Positions 39,822 through 47,357 of a stretch of DNA of 47,962 bases are shown here, piece after piece. The DNA lies in contig DFEG01000031.1 in the NCBI GenBank assembly GCA_002369075.1, positions 1 through 47,962 of the forward strand. The letters are read 5' to 3'. This stretch comes from Bacteroidales bacterium UBA3808. GTDB lineage: Bacteria; Bacteroidota; Bacteroidia; Bacteroidales; Paludibacteraceae. Every line of letters begins with the position of its first letter. Position 1 is the stretch's first letter. Under the pieces are notes generated by a model, which ran no database searches, was not told where the DNA came from, and worked only from the letters and a program-made list of their open reading frames with translations. Position numbers and translations under genes: made by a program.

Positions 39822-41411
39822 ATGAAAACAACCGTATTTCTGACGGGTGCGACAGGCACCATGGGTTACGCGGGCATGACTGAGATTCTTCAGCGCCCTG
39901 ACAAGTACGAACTTCGCATCTTGGCTCGCCCGAGCAAGAAGAACAAAGAGCTGCTGGCTCCGTTGCAGGCAGCCCACGGGACGCTTCATGTAATCTGGGG
40001 CGACCTGACCAAATACGAAGACGTGAAACGCGGTGTGGACGGTGCAGACATCGTCCTGCACGTGGGCGGAATGGTGTCGCCGCAGGCGGACTACAAGCCC
40101 AAGGCCACGCTCCGCACGAACATCACTGCGGCGCAGAACATCACCCAAGCCGTTCTGGCACAGCCGGAGGACAAACAGCCGAAGGTAGTCTATATCGGTT
40201 CGGTGGCGCAGATGGGTGACCGCCGCGAGCCGCTTCACTGGGGGCGTACAGGCGACCCGATCTGCGTGTCGGCTTACGACCACTACGGTCTGACCAAGGT
40301 GCAGGCGGAGCGCATCATCACCAACTCGGGCATCAAGTGCTGGGTGTCCCTCCGTCAGTCGGGTATCCTCTATCCGGCTATCCTCAAGAACTACGACCCG
40401 ATCATGTTCCACGTGCCCATCCGCGGCGTGCTGGAGTGGGCTACGGTAGAGGACAGCGGACGGCTCCTGGAGCGCGTGTGCCGTCCCGAGGTGCCGGCGG
40501 AGTTCTGGAAACACTATTACAACATCGGCTCGGGTAACGAGTACCGCCTCTCCAACTACGAGTTCGAGGTGCTGCTGCTTGACGCCATCGGCTGCCCCAG
40601 ACCGCAGAAGATATTTAACGCCAACTGGTTCACCACCCGTAATTTCCACGGCATGTGGTACATCGACGGCGACAAGCTGGAGGAGTATCTGCATTTCCGT
40701 GCCAACGTGCCGGTGAAGGAGTACTTCCAGCAGATGGCGAAAGCTCCGTCGCTGCCGTGGGGGATCAAGTTCGCCTCCAAGACGCACATCGCCAAACTCT
40801 TCCCGCACTGCGTGAAAGCCGCCATGTGGTTCATGGCGAACAGCAAGGAGCACGGTACCCAGTGGTGGATCAAAGGCGCAGAGTCGAAAGACGAAAGTCG
40901 AAAGTCGAAAGCCCACCAACGTATAGCGGCTTATTACGGTACGCTGGAGGCATACAAAGCCATCCCCGACTGGGCGCATTTTGATATCAGCCATAACAGC
41001 GAAACCCCCGTTCTTCTCGACCACGGCTACGATGAGCAGAAACCGATGGAGGAGTTCACCATAGAGGACATGCAGAAAGCGGCTGCTTTCCGCGGCGGCA
41101 AGTGCCTGAGCAAGACGATGAAGAAAGGCGACTGGGACACCCAACTGGAGTGGGAGGACGCCGACGGCCGTACCTTCGAGGCGACGCCGCGGCTGATTCT
41201 GTTAGGCGGTCACTGGAGTCCGTTCGACATGCCGTACCCGTTCGAGACGGAGCGCGTGAACGGCGAGTGGCGGAAGTGTGAGGCACGCCCGTGGGCATGG
41301 GACCGCGTAGCAAGAAAAAACCCCTTCTTCGCGCAACTGTGGGCCCCGCTGCACGACAAAGACGAGGACAATGTGTACGGCCCTGAAATCTTCAATGGTT
41401 GGGAGAAATAA
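39822..41411 (+). CDS. Extended SDR family NAD(P)-dependent oxidoreductase/epimerase
   Basis: The start is the ATG at 39822 (529 residues); the longer frame only reads back into the antiporter gene. The Rossmann dinucleotide site GATGTMG is at 9-15 (FLTGATGTMGYAG). The catalytic YxxxK is at about 154-158 (YDHYGLTKVQAER), and SVAQMG precedes it in the place of the active-site Ser/Thr. About residues 280-529 form an extra C-terminal region typical of a Bacteroidales-specific group, rich in Trp, which I cannot assign. Residues about 354-364 (ESKDESRKSK) are encoded by four GTCGAAA-type heptamers and look like a charged, exposed loop. The substrate is unknown. Confidence 0.85.
   Translation: MKTTVFLTGATGTMGYAGMTEILQRPDKYELRILARPSKKNKELLAPLQAAHGTLHVIWGDLTKYEDVKRGVDGADIVLHVGGMVSPQADYKPKATLRTNITAAQNITQAVLAQPEDKQPKVVYIGSVAQMGDRREPLHWGRTGDPICVSAYDHYGLTKVQAERIITNSGIKCWVSLRQSGILYPAILKNYDPIMFHVPIRGVLEWATVEDSGRLLERVCRPEVPAEFWKHYYNIGSGNEYRLSNYEFEVLLLDAIGCPRPQKIFNANWFTTRNFHGMWYIDGDKLEEYLHFRANVPVKEYFQQMAKAPSLPWGIKFASKTHIAKLFPHCVKAAMWFMANSKEHGTQWWIKGAESKDESRKSKAHQRIAAYYGTLEAYKAIPDWAHFDISHNSETPVLLDHGYDEQKPMEEFTIEDMQKAAAFRGGKCLSKTMKKGDWDTQLEWEDADGRTFEATPRLILLGGHWSPFDMPYPFETERVNGEWRKCEARPWAWDRVARKNPFFAQLWAPLHDKDEDNVYGPEIFNGWEK
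40883..40910 (+). repeat. Four in-frame heptamers inside the SDR gene
   Basis: GTCGAAA, GACGAAA, GTCGAAA, GTCGAAA. The 28-nt stretch encodes SKDESRKSK. Two identical units occur after the glnS stop codon (35170-35183). Confidence 0.85.
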
Positions 41412-41443
41412 GTGGTACATGGTAAATGACCAAATGGTAAATG
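41409..41443 (+). repeat. 35-nt TGGTAAA junction element between the SDR and DEAD-box genes
   Basis: Starting at the TAA of the SDR gene the sequence reads TAAGTGGTACATGGTAAATG, then ACCAAATGGTAAATG; the last ATG is the start codon of the DEAD-box gene. It differs from the copy at 30765-30800 by only a few bases. Confidence 0.88.
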
Positions 41444-42679
41444 TATTTTGACGAATTAGCATTATCGGATGAAGTATTGGATGCACTGTGGGACATGCAT
41501 TTTGACGAGTGTACCCCTGTGCAGGAGAAGACCATCCCTGTTATACTGGAGGGGCACGACGTGATCTCGTGCGCCCAGACCGGAACGGGTAAGACAGCGG
41601 CGTATATCCTGCCGCTGCTTACCAATCTGGCGTTTGACGGCCACGACCCCGACAAACTGAACGCGATCATCATGGCGCCGACGCGCGAACTGGCGCAGCA
41701 GATAGACCAGCAGATGGAGGGGTTCGGGTATTACGTGCCGTTCTCATCCGTGGCCATCTACGGCGGCAAGGACAACGGCGCGTGGGGCACGCAGGTGACG
41801 GGACTGCAGAAAGGCGCGGACATCGTCATCGCCACGCCGGGACGGCTCCTGAGCCAGATGAACATCTACGATGTCGATTTCTCGGGCATCAAGTATTTCA
41901 TCCTCGACGAGGCGGACCGGATGCTGGACATGGGTTTCTACGACGACATCATGACCATCGTCCGCAAGCTGCCCAAGGACCGCCAGACGATCATGTTCTC
42001 CGCTACGATGCCGGACAAGATCCGCCGGATGGCGAAGGCGATCATGCGCAACCCGCAGGAGGTGCAGATAGCCGTTTCCCGTCCGCCCGAGAGCATCCAC
42101 CAGCAGCACCTCTTCCTGAACGAAGGGGAGAAACCCGCCAAGGTAGCCGAACTGCTGGCAGGCAGGAATCTGAAGAAAGTGATCATCTTCGCCGGCAAGA
42201 AACAGAAAGTGAAGGACCTCACGCGCACGCTGCGTTCCTTACACATAGACGCGCGTGCGATGCACAGCGACCTGGAGCAGCATGAGCGCGACCAGGTGAT
42301 GCTGGATTTCAAGAACGGCAAGGTGGAGGTGTTAGTGGCGACGGATGTCGTGTCGAGGGGGATCGATGTGGTGGATGTGCCACTCGTCATCAACTACGAC
42401 GTGCCGCACGCGCCGGAGGATTACGTCCACCGGATCGGGCGTACTGCACGTGCCGAGAACAGCGGCGAAGCGATGACCTTCGTCAGCCCGGAGGATAAAC
42501 ATTACTGGAAAAGGATTGAGCGGTTCCTGGATCCTACAAGTGACGGATCCTCCACTCGTTCGGATAAAGGTTGTTCAGGCGGTTCCCGACGTTCTTCGCG
42601 AAACCGAGGGGGACACCCTCGTAGGTCAAAAGGACCAAACCGAGGGGGGCGTCGCTCAGCGCCAAAGCCTCAGTCCTGA
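41441..42679 (+). CDS. DEAD-box RNA helicase with an overprinted basic C-terminal tail
   Basis: The 412-residue protein has the DEAD-box motifs in order: Q motif (about 19-30), AQTGTGKT at 45-52, PTRELAQQ, TPGR, LDEADRMLDMGF, SAT and HRIGRTAR. It should unwind or remodel RNA in ribosome biogenesis or decay. After YWKRIERFLD (about residue 364) the sequence stops resembling the family. The last 46 or so residues form a Ser/Arg/Gly-rich tail (SRRSSRNRGG, RRSKGPNRGG). This tail is read from DNA that on the other strand encodes the conserved C-terminus of the rRNA methyltransferase (overlap 42534-42679). The original 3' end was probably lost. The start codon comes from a repeat. Confidence 0.9.
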   Translation: MYFDELALSDEVLDALWDMHFDECTPVQEKTIPVILEGHDVISCAQTGTGKTAAYILPLLTNLAFDGHDPDKLNAIIMAPTRELAQQIDQQMEGFGYYVPFSSVAIYGGKDNGAWGTQVTGLQKGADIVIATPGRLLSQMNIYDVDFSGIKYFILDEADRMLDMGFYDDIMTIVRKLPKDRQTIMFSATMPDKIRRMAKAIMRNPQEVQIAVSRPPESIHQQHLFLNEGEKPAKVAELLAGRNLKKVIIFAGKKQKVKDLTRTLRSLHIDARAMHSDLEQHERDQVMLDFKNGKVEVLVATDVVSRGIDVVDVPLVINYDVPHAPEDYVHRIGRTARAENSGEAMTFVSPEDKHYWKRIERFLDPTSDGSSTRSDKGCSGGSRRSSRNRGGHPRRSKGPNRGGRRSAPKPQS

Positions 42680-43877
42680 GATACGACAGCGCTTGCTCGC
42701 GCGTCAGCGCAATATTCGGAAAGGCCTCTTTACGGAGGTCTTTTATCATGGACAGGCTGTGTTGCGGCGCAATACCCCGTCCGCGTTCCTCGCCCAGACC
42801 GAAGCCCGTAGAGATACAGGTCAGTTGGGTGGAGAGCCATTCGATGATTTCTTTGTATTTGAGCGGGTAGGCGGTGGCAAAACGGTCGGTGTACCGGATC
42901 GCCCAGTCGTCGGGGTGCTGCAGCCATGACCGCATCACGGGCAGGAACTCCGGATGGGAGACGGAGGGCTCTTTCTTGGGCGCTTTGATGCGCGCCTGGT
43001 CCAGCATCTCGCTGTCGTACTTGCGCAGGACGCAGAGGTAGAACCCTTCTCCTTTGGTTTTATGCGGATAGAAATGATAGCCCGCGGAGCCTTCGGTGAT
43101 GCCCCATGAGGGCTCGTAGTCGAGCGGCAGTACGTCGGCGCCCAAGGTCTCTGCAAACCACTCCACGTTCTTCTCGTTCTCCTCCTCGTTGAAGGTGCAG
43201 GTGGAGTAGATGAGTATGCCTCCCGGCTTGAGCGCGTCCCATACATCCATCATAATACTGCGCTGCCGTTCGGCGCATTGCAGTACCGCCCTGGGACTCC
43301 ACTCGGCGCGCGCCTGCTCGTCCTTGCGGAACATTCCTTCGCCGGAGCAGGGAGCGTCCACCAGAATACAGTCGAACAGATGCTTGCACCGCTCGCCGTA
43401 CTCCGCCGCGGTGTTATGGGTGACGATGGTGTTGCCGTTGCCCCATTTCTGGATGTTCTCCGAGAGGATGAACACCCGCTGCCGTACGACCTCGTTGCTC
43501 AGCAGCAGACCGTCCGAACCGAGGTACTCGCTGACGAGGGTGCTCTTACCGCCTGGAGCAGCGCAGAGGTCCAACACTATAGAGGAAGGATCGACGTACT
43601 GCTCCAGCGCCTGCTGGACGAACATCGATGATGCCTCCTGTACATAGTAACAACCCGCGTGGAAAAGGGGATCGAGCGTGAACTGCGGCCGCTCGCTCAA
43701 GTAGTACCCGTCGATATGCCAGGGCACCTCGTCCGTGTCGCCCTCAAAAGTGAGGACGTCCAGCTTGGAGTTGAGCCGGATAGAGGTCACGGGCTCCGTC
43801 TCCAGCGCCCGGATCAGCTGAGCGGCTTCCGCTCCCATCTGCTGATGCATCTGTTCTATGAATTCGACAGGCAACAT
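42534..43877 (-). CDS. rRNA cytosine-C5 methyltransferase (RsmF/NOL1-Nop2-Sun family)
   Basis: The start is the ATG at 43877 (447 residues, MLPVEFIEQMHQQM). The SAM-binding core is visible as LDLCAAPGGKST (about 104-115). The two catalytic cysteines lie in DAPCSGEGMFRK and YSTCTF. A C-terminal RNA-binding part ends with GVPLGFAKNVGNRLNNLYPNEWRIR, as in Bacteroidota homologues. It should methylate a cytosine in 16S rRNA; the exact site is not predictable. It is convergent with the DEAD-box gene and overlaps it by 146 nt. It diverges from uvrD through a paired promoter with a shared palindrome. Confidence 0.92.
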   Translation of the reverse strand: MLPVEFIEQMHQQMGAEAAQLIRALETEPVTSIRLNSKLDVLTFEGDTDEVPWHIDGYYLSERPQFTLDPLFHAGCYYVQEASSMFVQQALEQYVDPSSIVLDLCAAPGGKSTLVSEYLGSDGLLLSNEVVRQRVFILSENIQKWGNGNTIVTHNTAAEYGERCKHLFDCILVDAPCSGEGMFRKDEQARAEWSPRAVLQCAERQRSIMMDVWDALKPGGILIYSTCTFNEEENEKNVEWFAETLGADVLPLDYEPSWGITEGSAGYHFYPHKTKGEGFYLCVLRKYDSEMLDQARIKAPKKEPSVSHPEFLPVMRSWLQHPDDWAIRYTDRFATAYPLKYKEIIEWLSTQLTCISTGFGLGEERGRGIAPQHSLSMIKDLRKEAFPNIALTREQALSYLRTEALALSDAPLGLVLLTYEGVPLGFAKNVGNRLNNLYPNEWRIRHL

Positions 43878-43888
43878 AAAATTTGGTG

Positions 43889-43920
43889 CAAAGATACACT
43901 TTTTTTTGCACATGTGCAAA
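43889..43920 (-). promoter_or_regulatory. Promoter of the rRNA methyltransferase gene
   Basis: Minus strand: TTTG (43920-43917), 20-nt spacer with an eight-A run, TATCTTTG (43896-43889). The ATG is 11 nt after the -7 element, so the leader is very short or absent. Confidence 0.8.
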
Positions 43921-43936
43921 TTTTTTACTAATTTTG
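43905..43936 (+). promoter_or_regulatory. Promoter of uvrD
   Basis: TTTG (43905-43908), 20-nt spacer, TAATTTTG (43929-43936); the ATG at 43946 is 9 nt further, so the mRNA is probably leaderless or nearly so. The -33 boxes of both promoters form the perfect 16-nt palindrome TTTGCACATGTGCAAA (43905-43920). Confidence 0.82.
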
Positions 43937-43945
43937 CAGCCGTTT

Positions 43946-46186
43946 ATGGATTTTTTAGAACAGTTAAATACTTCCCAGCGTGAGGCGGTGACCTGTACCG
44001 AGGGCGCCTCGCTGATTGTAGCGGGTGCCGGTTCGGGCAAGACCCGCGTACTGACCTACAGGATTGCCTACCTCCTGCAGCAGGGCGTTCCTGCGAGCCG
44101 GATCATGGCGCTCACCTTCACCAACAAAGCGGCGCGGGAGATGAAAGAGCGCATCGCCCGCCTGGTCTCCGCGCAGGACGCGCGCTACCTCTGCATGGGT
44201 ACCTTTCACAGCGTGTGCACGCGTCTCATCCGCCCTTATGCGGATCAGTTAGGCTACACGCGTGACTTCACCATCTACGACACCGCGGACAGCAAGTCCG
44301 TCATCAAATCCATCTGTAAGGAACGCGGCCTGGACGAGAAGGTCTATAAAGCGGGCGCAGTGCAGAGCCGGATCTCGATGGCAAAGAACAACGGCATCAG
44401 CACCCGTGAGTACGGCATAAACCAGCAACTGCTGCGCGAGGACAGAGAAGCCCGCATGTACGATTTCGCAGCTATCTATGAGCTTTACGAGGCGCGCCTC
44501 AAAGCCGCCAATGCCATGGATTTTGACGACCTGCTGATCAATATGCTGCGGCTCATGGAGAACTGCCCCGAGGCGTGTGAGCGGTACCAAGAGCAGTTCC
44601 GCTACCTCCTCGTGGATGAGTACCAGGACACCAACTATATCCAGTTCCTGCTCGTCAAGAAACTTGCCGAGCCGCAGAACAACATCTGCGTGGTGGGCGA
44701 CGATGCGCAGTCTATCTACTCCTTCCGCGGAGCGGACATACGGAACATCCTCAATTTCCGGCGGGTCTATCCGCAGGCGCAACTCTTCAAACTGGAGCGT
44801 AACTACCGCTCCACGCAGATGATCGTCAATGCTGCCAATTCGCTGATACACAAGAACGTCAACCAGATCGAGAAAACCGTCTATTCGGAGAAAGAGGAAG
44901 GGCAACCCTTGCACATGCAGGCGTACATGGACGACCGCACGGAGGCACTCGGCGTAGCGACCCAGATCCAGCGGCAGCGGCAGAAAGGCTACGACTCTTT
45001 CGCCGTGCTGTACCGCACCAACGCCCAGAGCCGTGTGATCGAGGGCGAGTTACGCAAACTCAATATACCCTACCGTATCTACGGCGGCACCTCTTTCTAC
45101 CAGCGCAAGGAGATCAAGGATACCTTGGGTTACCTGCGTCTGGCGGTCAACGGCCGCGACAACGAGGCGCTGCTCCGTATCGTCGGTTTCCCCGGCAGAG
45201 GCATCGGCGAGACGACGATGAAGAAAGTAGCGGCGAACGCGATTGAGCACCATAAGTCTTATCTTGATGTCATGCGGCATCCGGAGGACACAGGGCTTGA
45301 GGTGGCTGCTGCGACGAGCAAGAGGTTACAGACGTTCGCCGCGTACATAGACGGACTGAGCGAGCAGAGTGAACAGATGGACGCTTTCGCCTTCACGGAG
45401 ATGGTACTCCGTACCTCGGGTGTGTTGACCGCCTTGGCGCTCGACCGTACGACCGAAGGTATCGACCGGGCACAGAACGTACAGGAGCTGCTCAATGCCA
45501 TCCGCGAGTTCGTGGAACAGCGCGCCAACGAAGGTATTGATTACACGCCCATCACTGATTTCCTGAGCGAGGTGTCGCTGCAGACCGATCAGGACGAGAA
45601 CCTCGCCGACACCACCGAGCGCGTGACGCTCATGACCGTTCACGCCGCCAAAGGACTGGAGTTTCCGGTCGTCTTTATCGTCGGGCTGGAGGAGAACCTC
45701 TTCCCCTCGCAGTTTGCGGTCAAGCCCGCGGAGGTCGAAGAGGAACGGCGGTTGCTGTATGTGGCGATTACCCGGGCGATGGAGCAGTGTCATTTGTCTT
45801 TCGCGCGGCAGCGTTTCCGCAACGGCTCGTTCACGTTCGCGTCCCCCAGCCGCTTCCTCAATGACATAGACAAGCAGTTCTTCGATATACAGAGAACTGC
45901 CAAGACTCCGACACCGAGTATTCCCAGTAGGCCTAGTATTCCTAGTATTCATAGGATTTATAATGTTCCTAGTAGTTATAGTACGCCGGTGTCCGGTGCT
46001 ACGAGTACGATCGCTTCGGCAGCGTGGAAAGCCGGTGACAGAGTGTCGCACCGCGTGTTCGGCACCGGTACGGTCAGCCGCGTCTATCGCGATGAGGTGA
46101 CAGAGAACGACAAGATAGAGATCGCCTTCGATACCCAGGGCACGAAGACGCTCCTCCTGACCCACGCCAAACTCGACCGGGTCTAA
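43946..46186 (+). CDS. uvrD: UvrD/PcrA-type superfamily 1 ATP-dependent DNA helicase
   Basis: The start is the ATG at 43946 (746 residues, MDFLEQLNTSQREAV); the longer TTG frame reads through the promoter. Walker A GAGSGKT lies at 27-33. The motifs LVDEYQDTN, GDDAQSIYSFRGAD, LERNYRS, VHAAKGLEF and YVAITRA are all in place. This is a 3'-5' helicase of DNA repair and replication restart. After the helicase core, about residues 658-681 are encoded by eight 9-nt units (PSIPSRPSIPSIHRIYN) and form a Pro/Ser linker. The linker leads to the C-terminal domain GDRVSHRVFGTGTV, which binds RNA polymerase in PcrA. The 3' end overlaps the convergent chrA gene by 4 nt. Confidence 0.95.
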   Translation: MDFLEQLNTSQREAVTCTEGASLIVAGAGSGKTRVLTYRIAYLLQQGVPASRIMALTFTNKAAREMKERIARLVSAQDARYLCMGTFHSVCTRLIRPYADQLGYTRDFTIYDTADSKSVIKSICKERGLDEKVYKAGAVQSRISMAKNNGISTREYGINQQLLREDREARMYDFAAIYELYEARLKAANAMDFDDLLINMLRLMENCPEACERYQEQFRYLLVDEYQDTNYIQFLLVKKLAEPQNNICVVGDDAQSIYSFRGADIRNILNFRRVYPQAQLFKLERNYRSTQMIVNAANSLIHKNVNQIEKTVYSEKEEGQPLHMQAYMDDRTEALGVATQIQRQRQKGYDSFAVLYRTNAQSRVIEGELRKLNIPYRIYGGTSFYQRKEIKDTLGYLRLAVNGRDNEALLRIVGFPGRGIGETTMKKVAANAIEHHKSYLDVMRHPEDTGLEVAAATSKRLQTFAAYIDGLSEQSEQMDAFAFTEMVLRTSGVLTALALDRTTEGIDRAQNVQELLNAIREFVEQRANEGIDYTPITDFLSEVSLQTDQDENLADTTERVTLMTVHAAKGLEFPVVFIVGLEENLFPSQFAVKPAEVEEERRLLYVAITRAMEQCHLSFARQRFRNGSFTFASPSRFLNDIDKQFFDIQRTAKTPTPSIPSRPSIPSIHRIYNVPSSYSTPVSGATSTIASAAWKAGDRVSHRVFGTGTVSRVYRDEVTENDKIEIAFDTQGTKTLLLTHAKLDRV
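45916..45987 (+). repeat. Eight 9-nt units in the uvrD linker
   Basis: The units, all 9 nt, are GAGTATTCC, CAGTAGGCC, TAGTATTCC, TAGTATTCA, TAGGATTTA, TAATGTTCC, TAGTAGTTA, TAGTACGCC. Being a multiple of three they keep one frame and encode a PSIPS-type linker. The TAG and TAA triplets at unit starts are out of frame. Confidence 0.85.
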
Positions 46187-46818
46187 CGGTAGATGAAGTA
46201 CCCTGCCACACCGGCGAGGATGATCAACAGAATAGGGTGGGAGAGAACATTAAGACCTACCCCAAGCCCCTCCCTAAGAGGAGGGGTTGTTTTTGAAATA
46301 AACGGTGTGGTGATTTGTGGTAATACGGTGAAGAATGCCACCACGCCGAAGATGATCCACGAGACGGGGTCAATGAAATTGGTCGGTTTGATGAGCATGA
46401 GTGCCGCAGAGGCGATCAGACCGAGCACCGTGAAACGCAGCATGCGGAGCGTCTGCTCGAAATACGGATTGCCTTTGAACTTCTTGTTCAGCCAGAAATA
46501 CGCCTTGCATATACTGAGCATGATGATGAGGCTCGGCAGTACGATCGCCGTGGTGGCGAGCACCGAGCCCCAGAACCCCGCCGTGGTGTAACCTACGTAC
46601 GTGGCGCAGTTGATACCGATGGGTCCCGGCGTGACCTGACTCACCGCGACGATGTCCACGAACTCCTGCTGGCTCATCCACCCGTGCTGCTCCACTTCCA
46701 TCTGGATAAGCGACAGGATAGCCAGCCCTCCGCCGAAACCGAAGAGCCCGATCTTGAAAAATGATATGAAGAGCTGGAGGTAAAGCATAAAGACATTTAC
46801 GATTTGGTCATCTACCAT
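46183..46818 (-). CDS. chrA: Chromate transporter family protein ChrA, second half-size subunit
   Basis: The 211-residue membrane protein is one of two half-size CHR-family proteins encoded in tandem, which together equal one full-length ChrA. The start region FISFFKIGLFGFGGG, the motif VTPGPIGIN and about six hydrophobic helices support the call. CHR proteins export chromate or related oxyanions; in anaerobes the true substrate is often unknown. The first residues (MVDDQIVNV) are encoded by a junction element, and the ATG at 46785 (MLYLQLF) may be the ancestral start. A stretch near the C-terminus (TTPPLREGLGVGL) is encoded by a hairpin repeat. It overlaps the first subunit by 11 nt. Confidence 0.88.
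   Translation of the reverse strand: MVDDQIVNVFMLYLQLFISFFKIGLFGFGGGLAILSLIQMEVEQHGWMSQQEFVDIVAVSQVTPGPIGINCATYVGYTTAGFWGSVLATTAIVLPSLIIMLSICKAYFWLNKKFKGNPYFEQTLRMLRFTVLGLIASAALMLIKPTNFIDPVSWIIFGVVAFFTVLPQITTPFISKTTPPLREGLGVGLNVLSHPILLIILAGVAGYFIYR
46249..46290 (+). repeat. C-rich hairpin repeat inside chrA
   Basis: The plus strand has CCTACCCCAAGCCCCTCC followed by CTAAGA and GGAGGGG. The 7-bp stem (46267-46273 with 46280-46286) is perfect. On the coding strand it is translated as PPLREGLGVG. From memory, this peptide string turns up in many Bacteroidota ORFs, which suggests a widespread repeat. Confidence 0.65.
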
Positions 46819-46826
46819 TTACCATT
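46795..46826 (-). repeat. 35-nt TGGTAAA junction element between the two chrA genes
   Basis: On the minus strand AAAATGGTAAATGGTAGATG is followed by ACCAAATCGTAAATG. It encodes the last residues (MVNGR) and TGA stop of the first chrA and, in another frame, the first residues of the second. It is the most compact example of an element that supplies both a stop and a start. Confidence 0.85.
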
Positions 46827-47353
46827 TTGTCCTTTATCCATACCGTCCCAAGCGTAATGACGATGGTGGCGAGGATGACCCAGACGGGGTTGACACCTCC
46901 GAGCCAGATGAGAAGGGCAGCGGCAATGGGGATAAGGGCGGTAAGCCAGCCAATCTTGGCTGCCTTTGCCATCTTGACGAGCGGGGCGGCGATGAGGGCT
47001 ACTACGGCGGGACGGATGCCCTTGAAGGCGGCTTCCACCGCCGGCAGTTCTTTCCACTCGCGGAACACCACGGCGATACCTAAGATGATAAGGAAAGAAG
47101 GCAGCACCGCGCCTAAGACAGCACCTGCCACGCCGCGCCAGCCGCCGATCCGCCAGCCGATGAAGATAGCGCTATTGACTGCGATGATGCCCGGAGCAGC
47201 TTGCGCCAAGGCGATCATATTCAGAAACTCCTCCTCGTCAATCCAACCCTTGCGATCCACCACCTCGCGCTGGATAAGGGGTAACATCGCGTAACCTCCA
47301 CCAAGGGTGAAGGTCCCGATCTTCAAATATGTCCAAAATAGTTGGAAGAACAA
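46808..47353 (-). CDS. chrA: Chromate transporter family protein ChrA, first half-size subunit
   Basis: The 181-residue CHR-family membrane protein has the family start FWTYLKIGTFTLGGGYAMLPLIQ, an AQAAPGIIAVN motif and about five to six hydrophobic segments. No ATG precedes the conserved part. The only reasonable start is TTG at 47353, 2 nt after the udk stop codon. The position of the conserved FFQLFW directly after it suggests that this TTG is used. The C-terminal residues come from the TGGTAAA junction element. It probably works as a heterodimer with the second subunit. Confidence 0.88.
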   Translation of the reverse strand: MFFQLFWTYLKIGTFTLGGGYAMLPLIQREVVDRKGWIDEEEFLNMIALAQAAPGIIAVNSAIFIGWRIGGWRGVAGAVLGAVLPSFLIILGIAVVFREWKELPAVEAAFKGIRPAVVALIAAPLVKMAKAAKIGWLTALIPIAAALLIWLGGVNPVWVILATIVITLGTVWIKDKMVNGR

Positions 47354-47357
47354 ATTC

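Noticed and set aside
46183..47353. Acquired chromate-resistance island
   Set aside because: The chrA pair lies between normal housekeeping genes with the same composition and the same repeat elements, with no mobile-element genes; half-size pairs are common in Bacteroidales.
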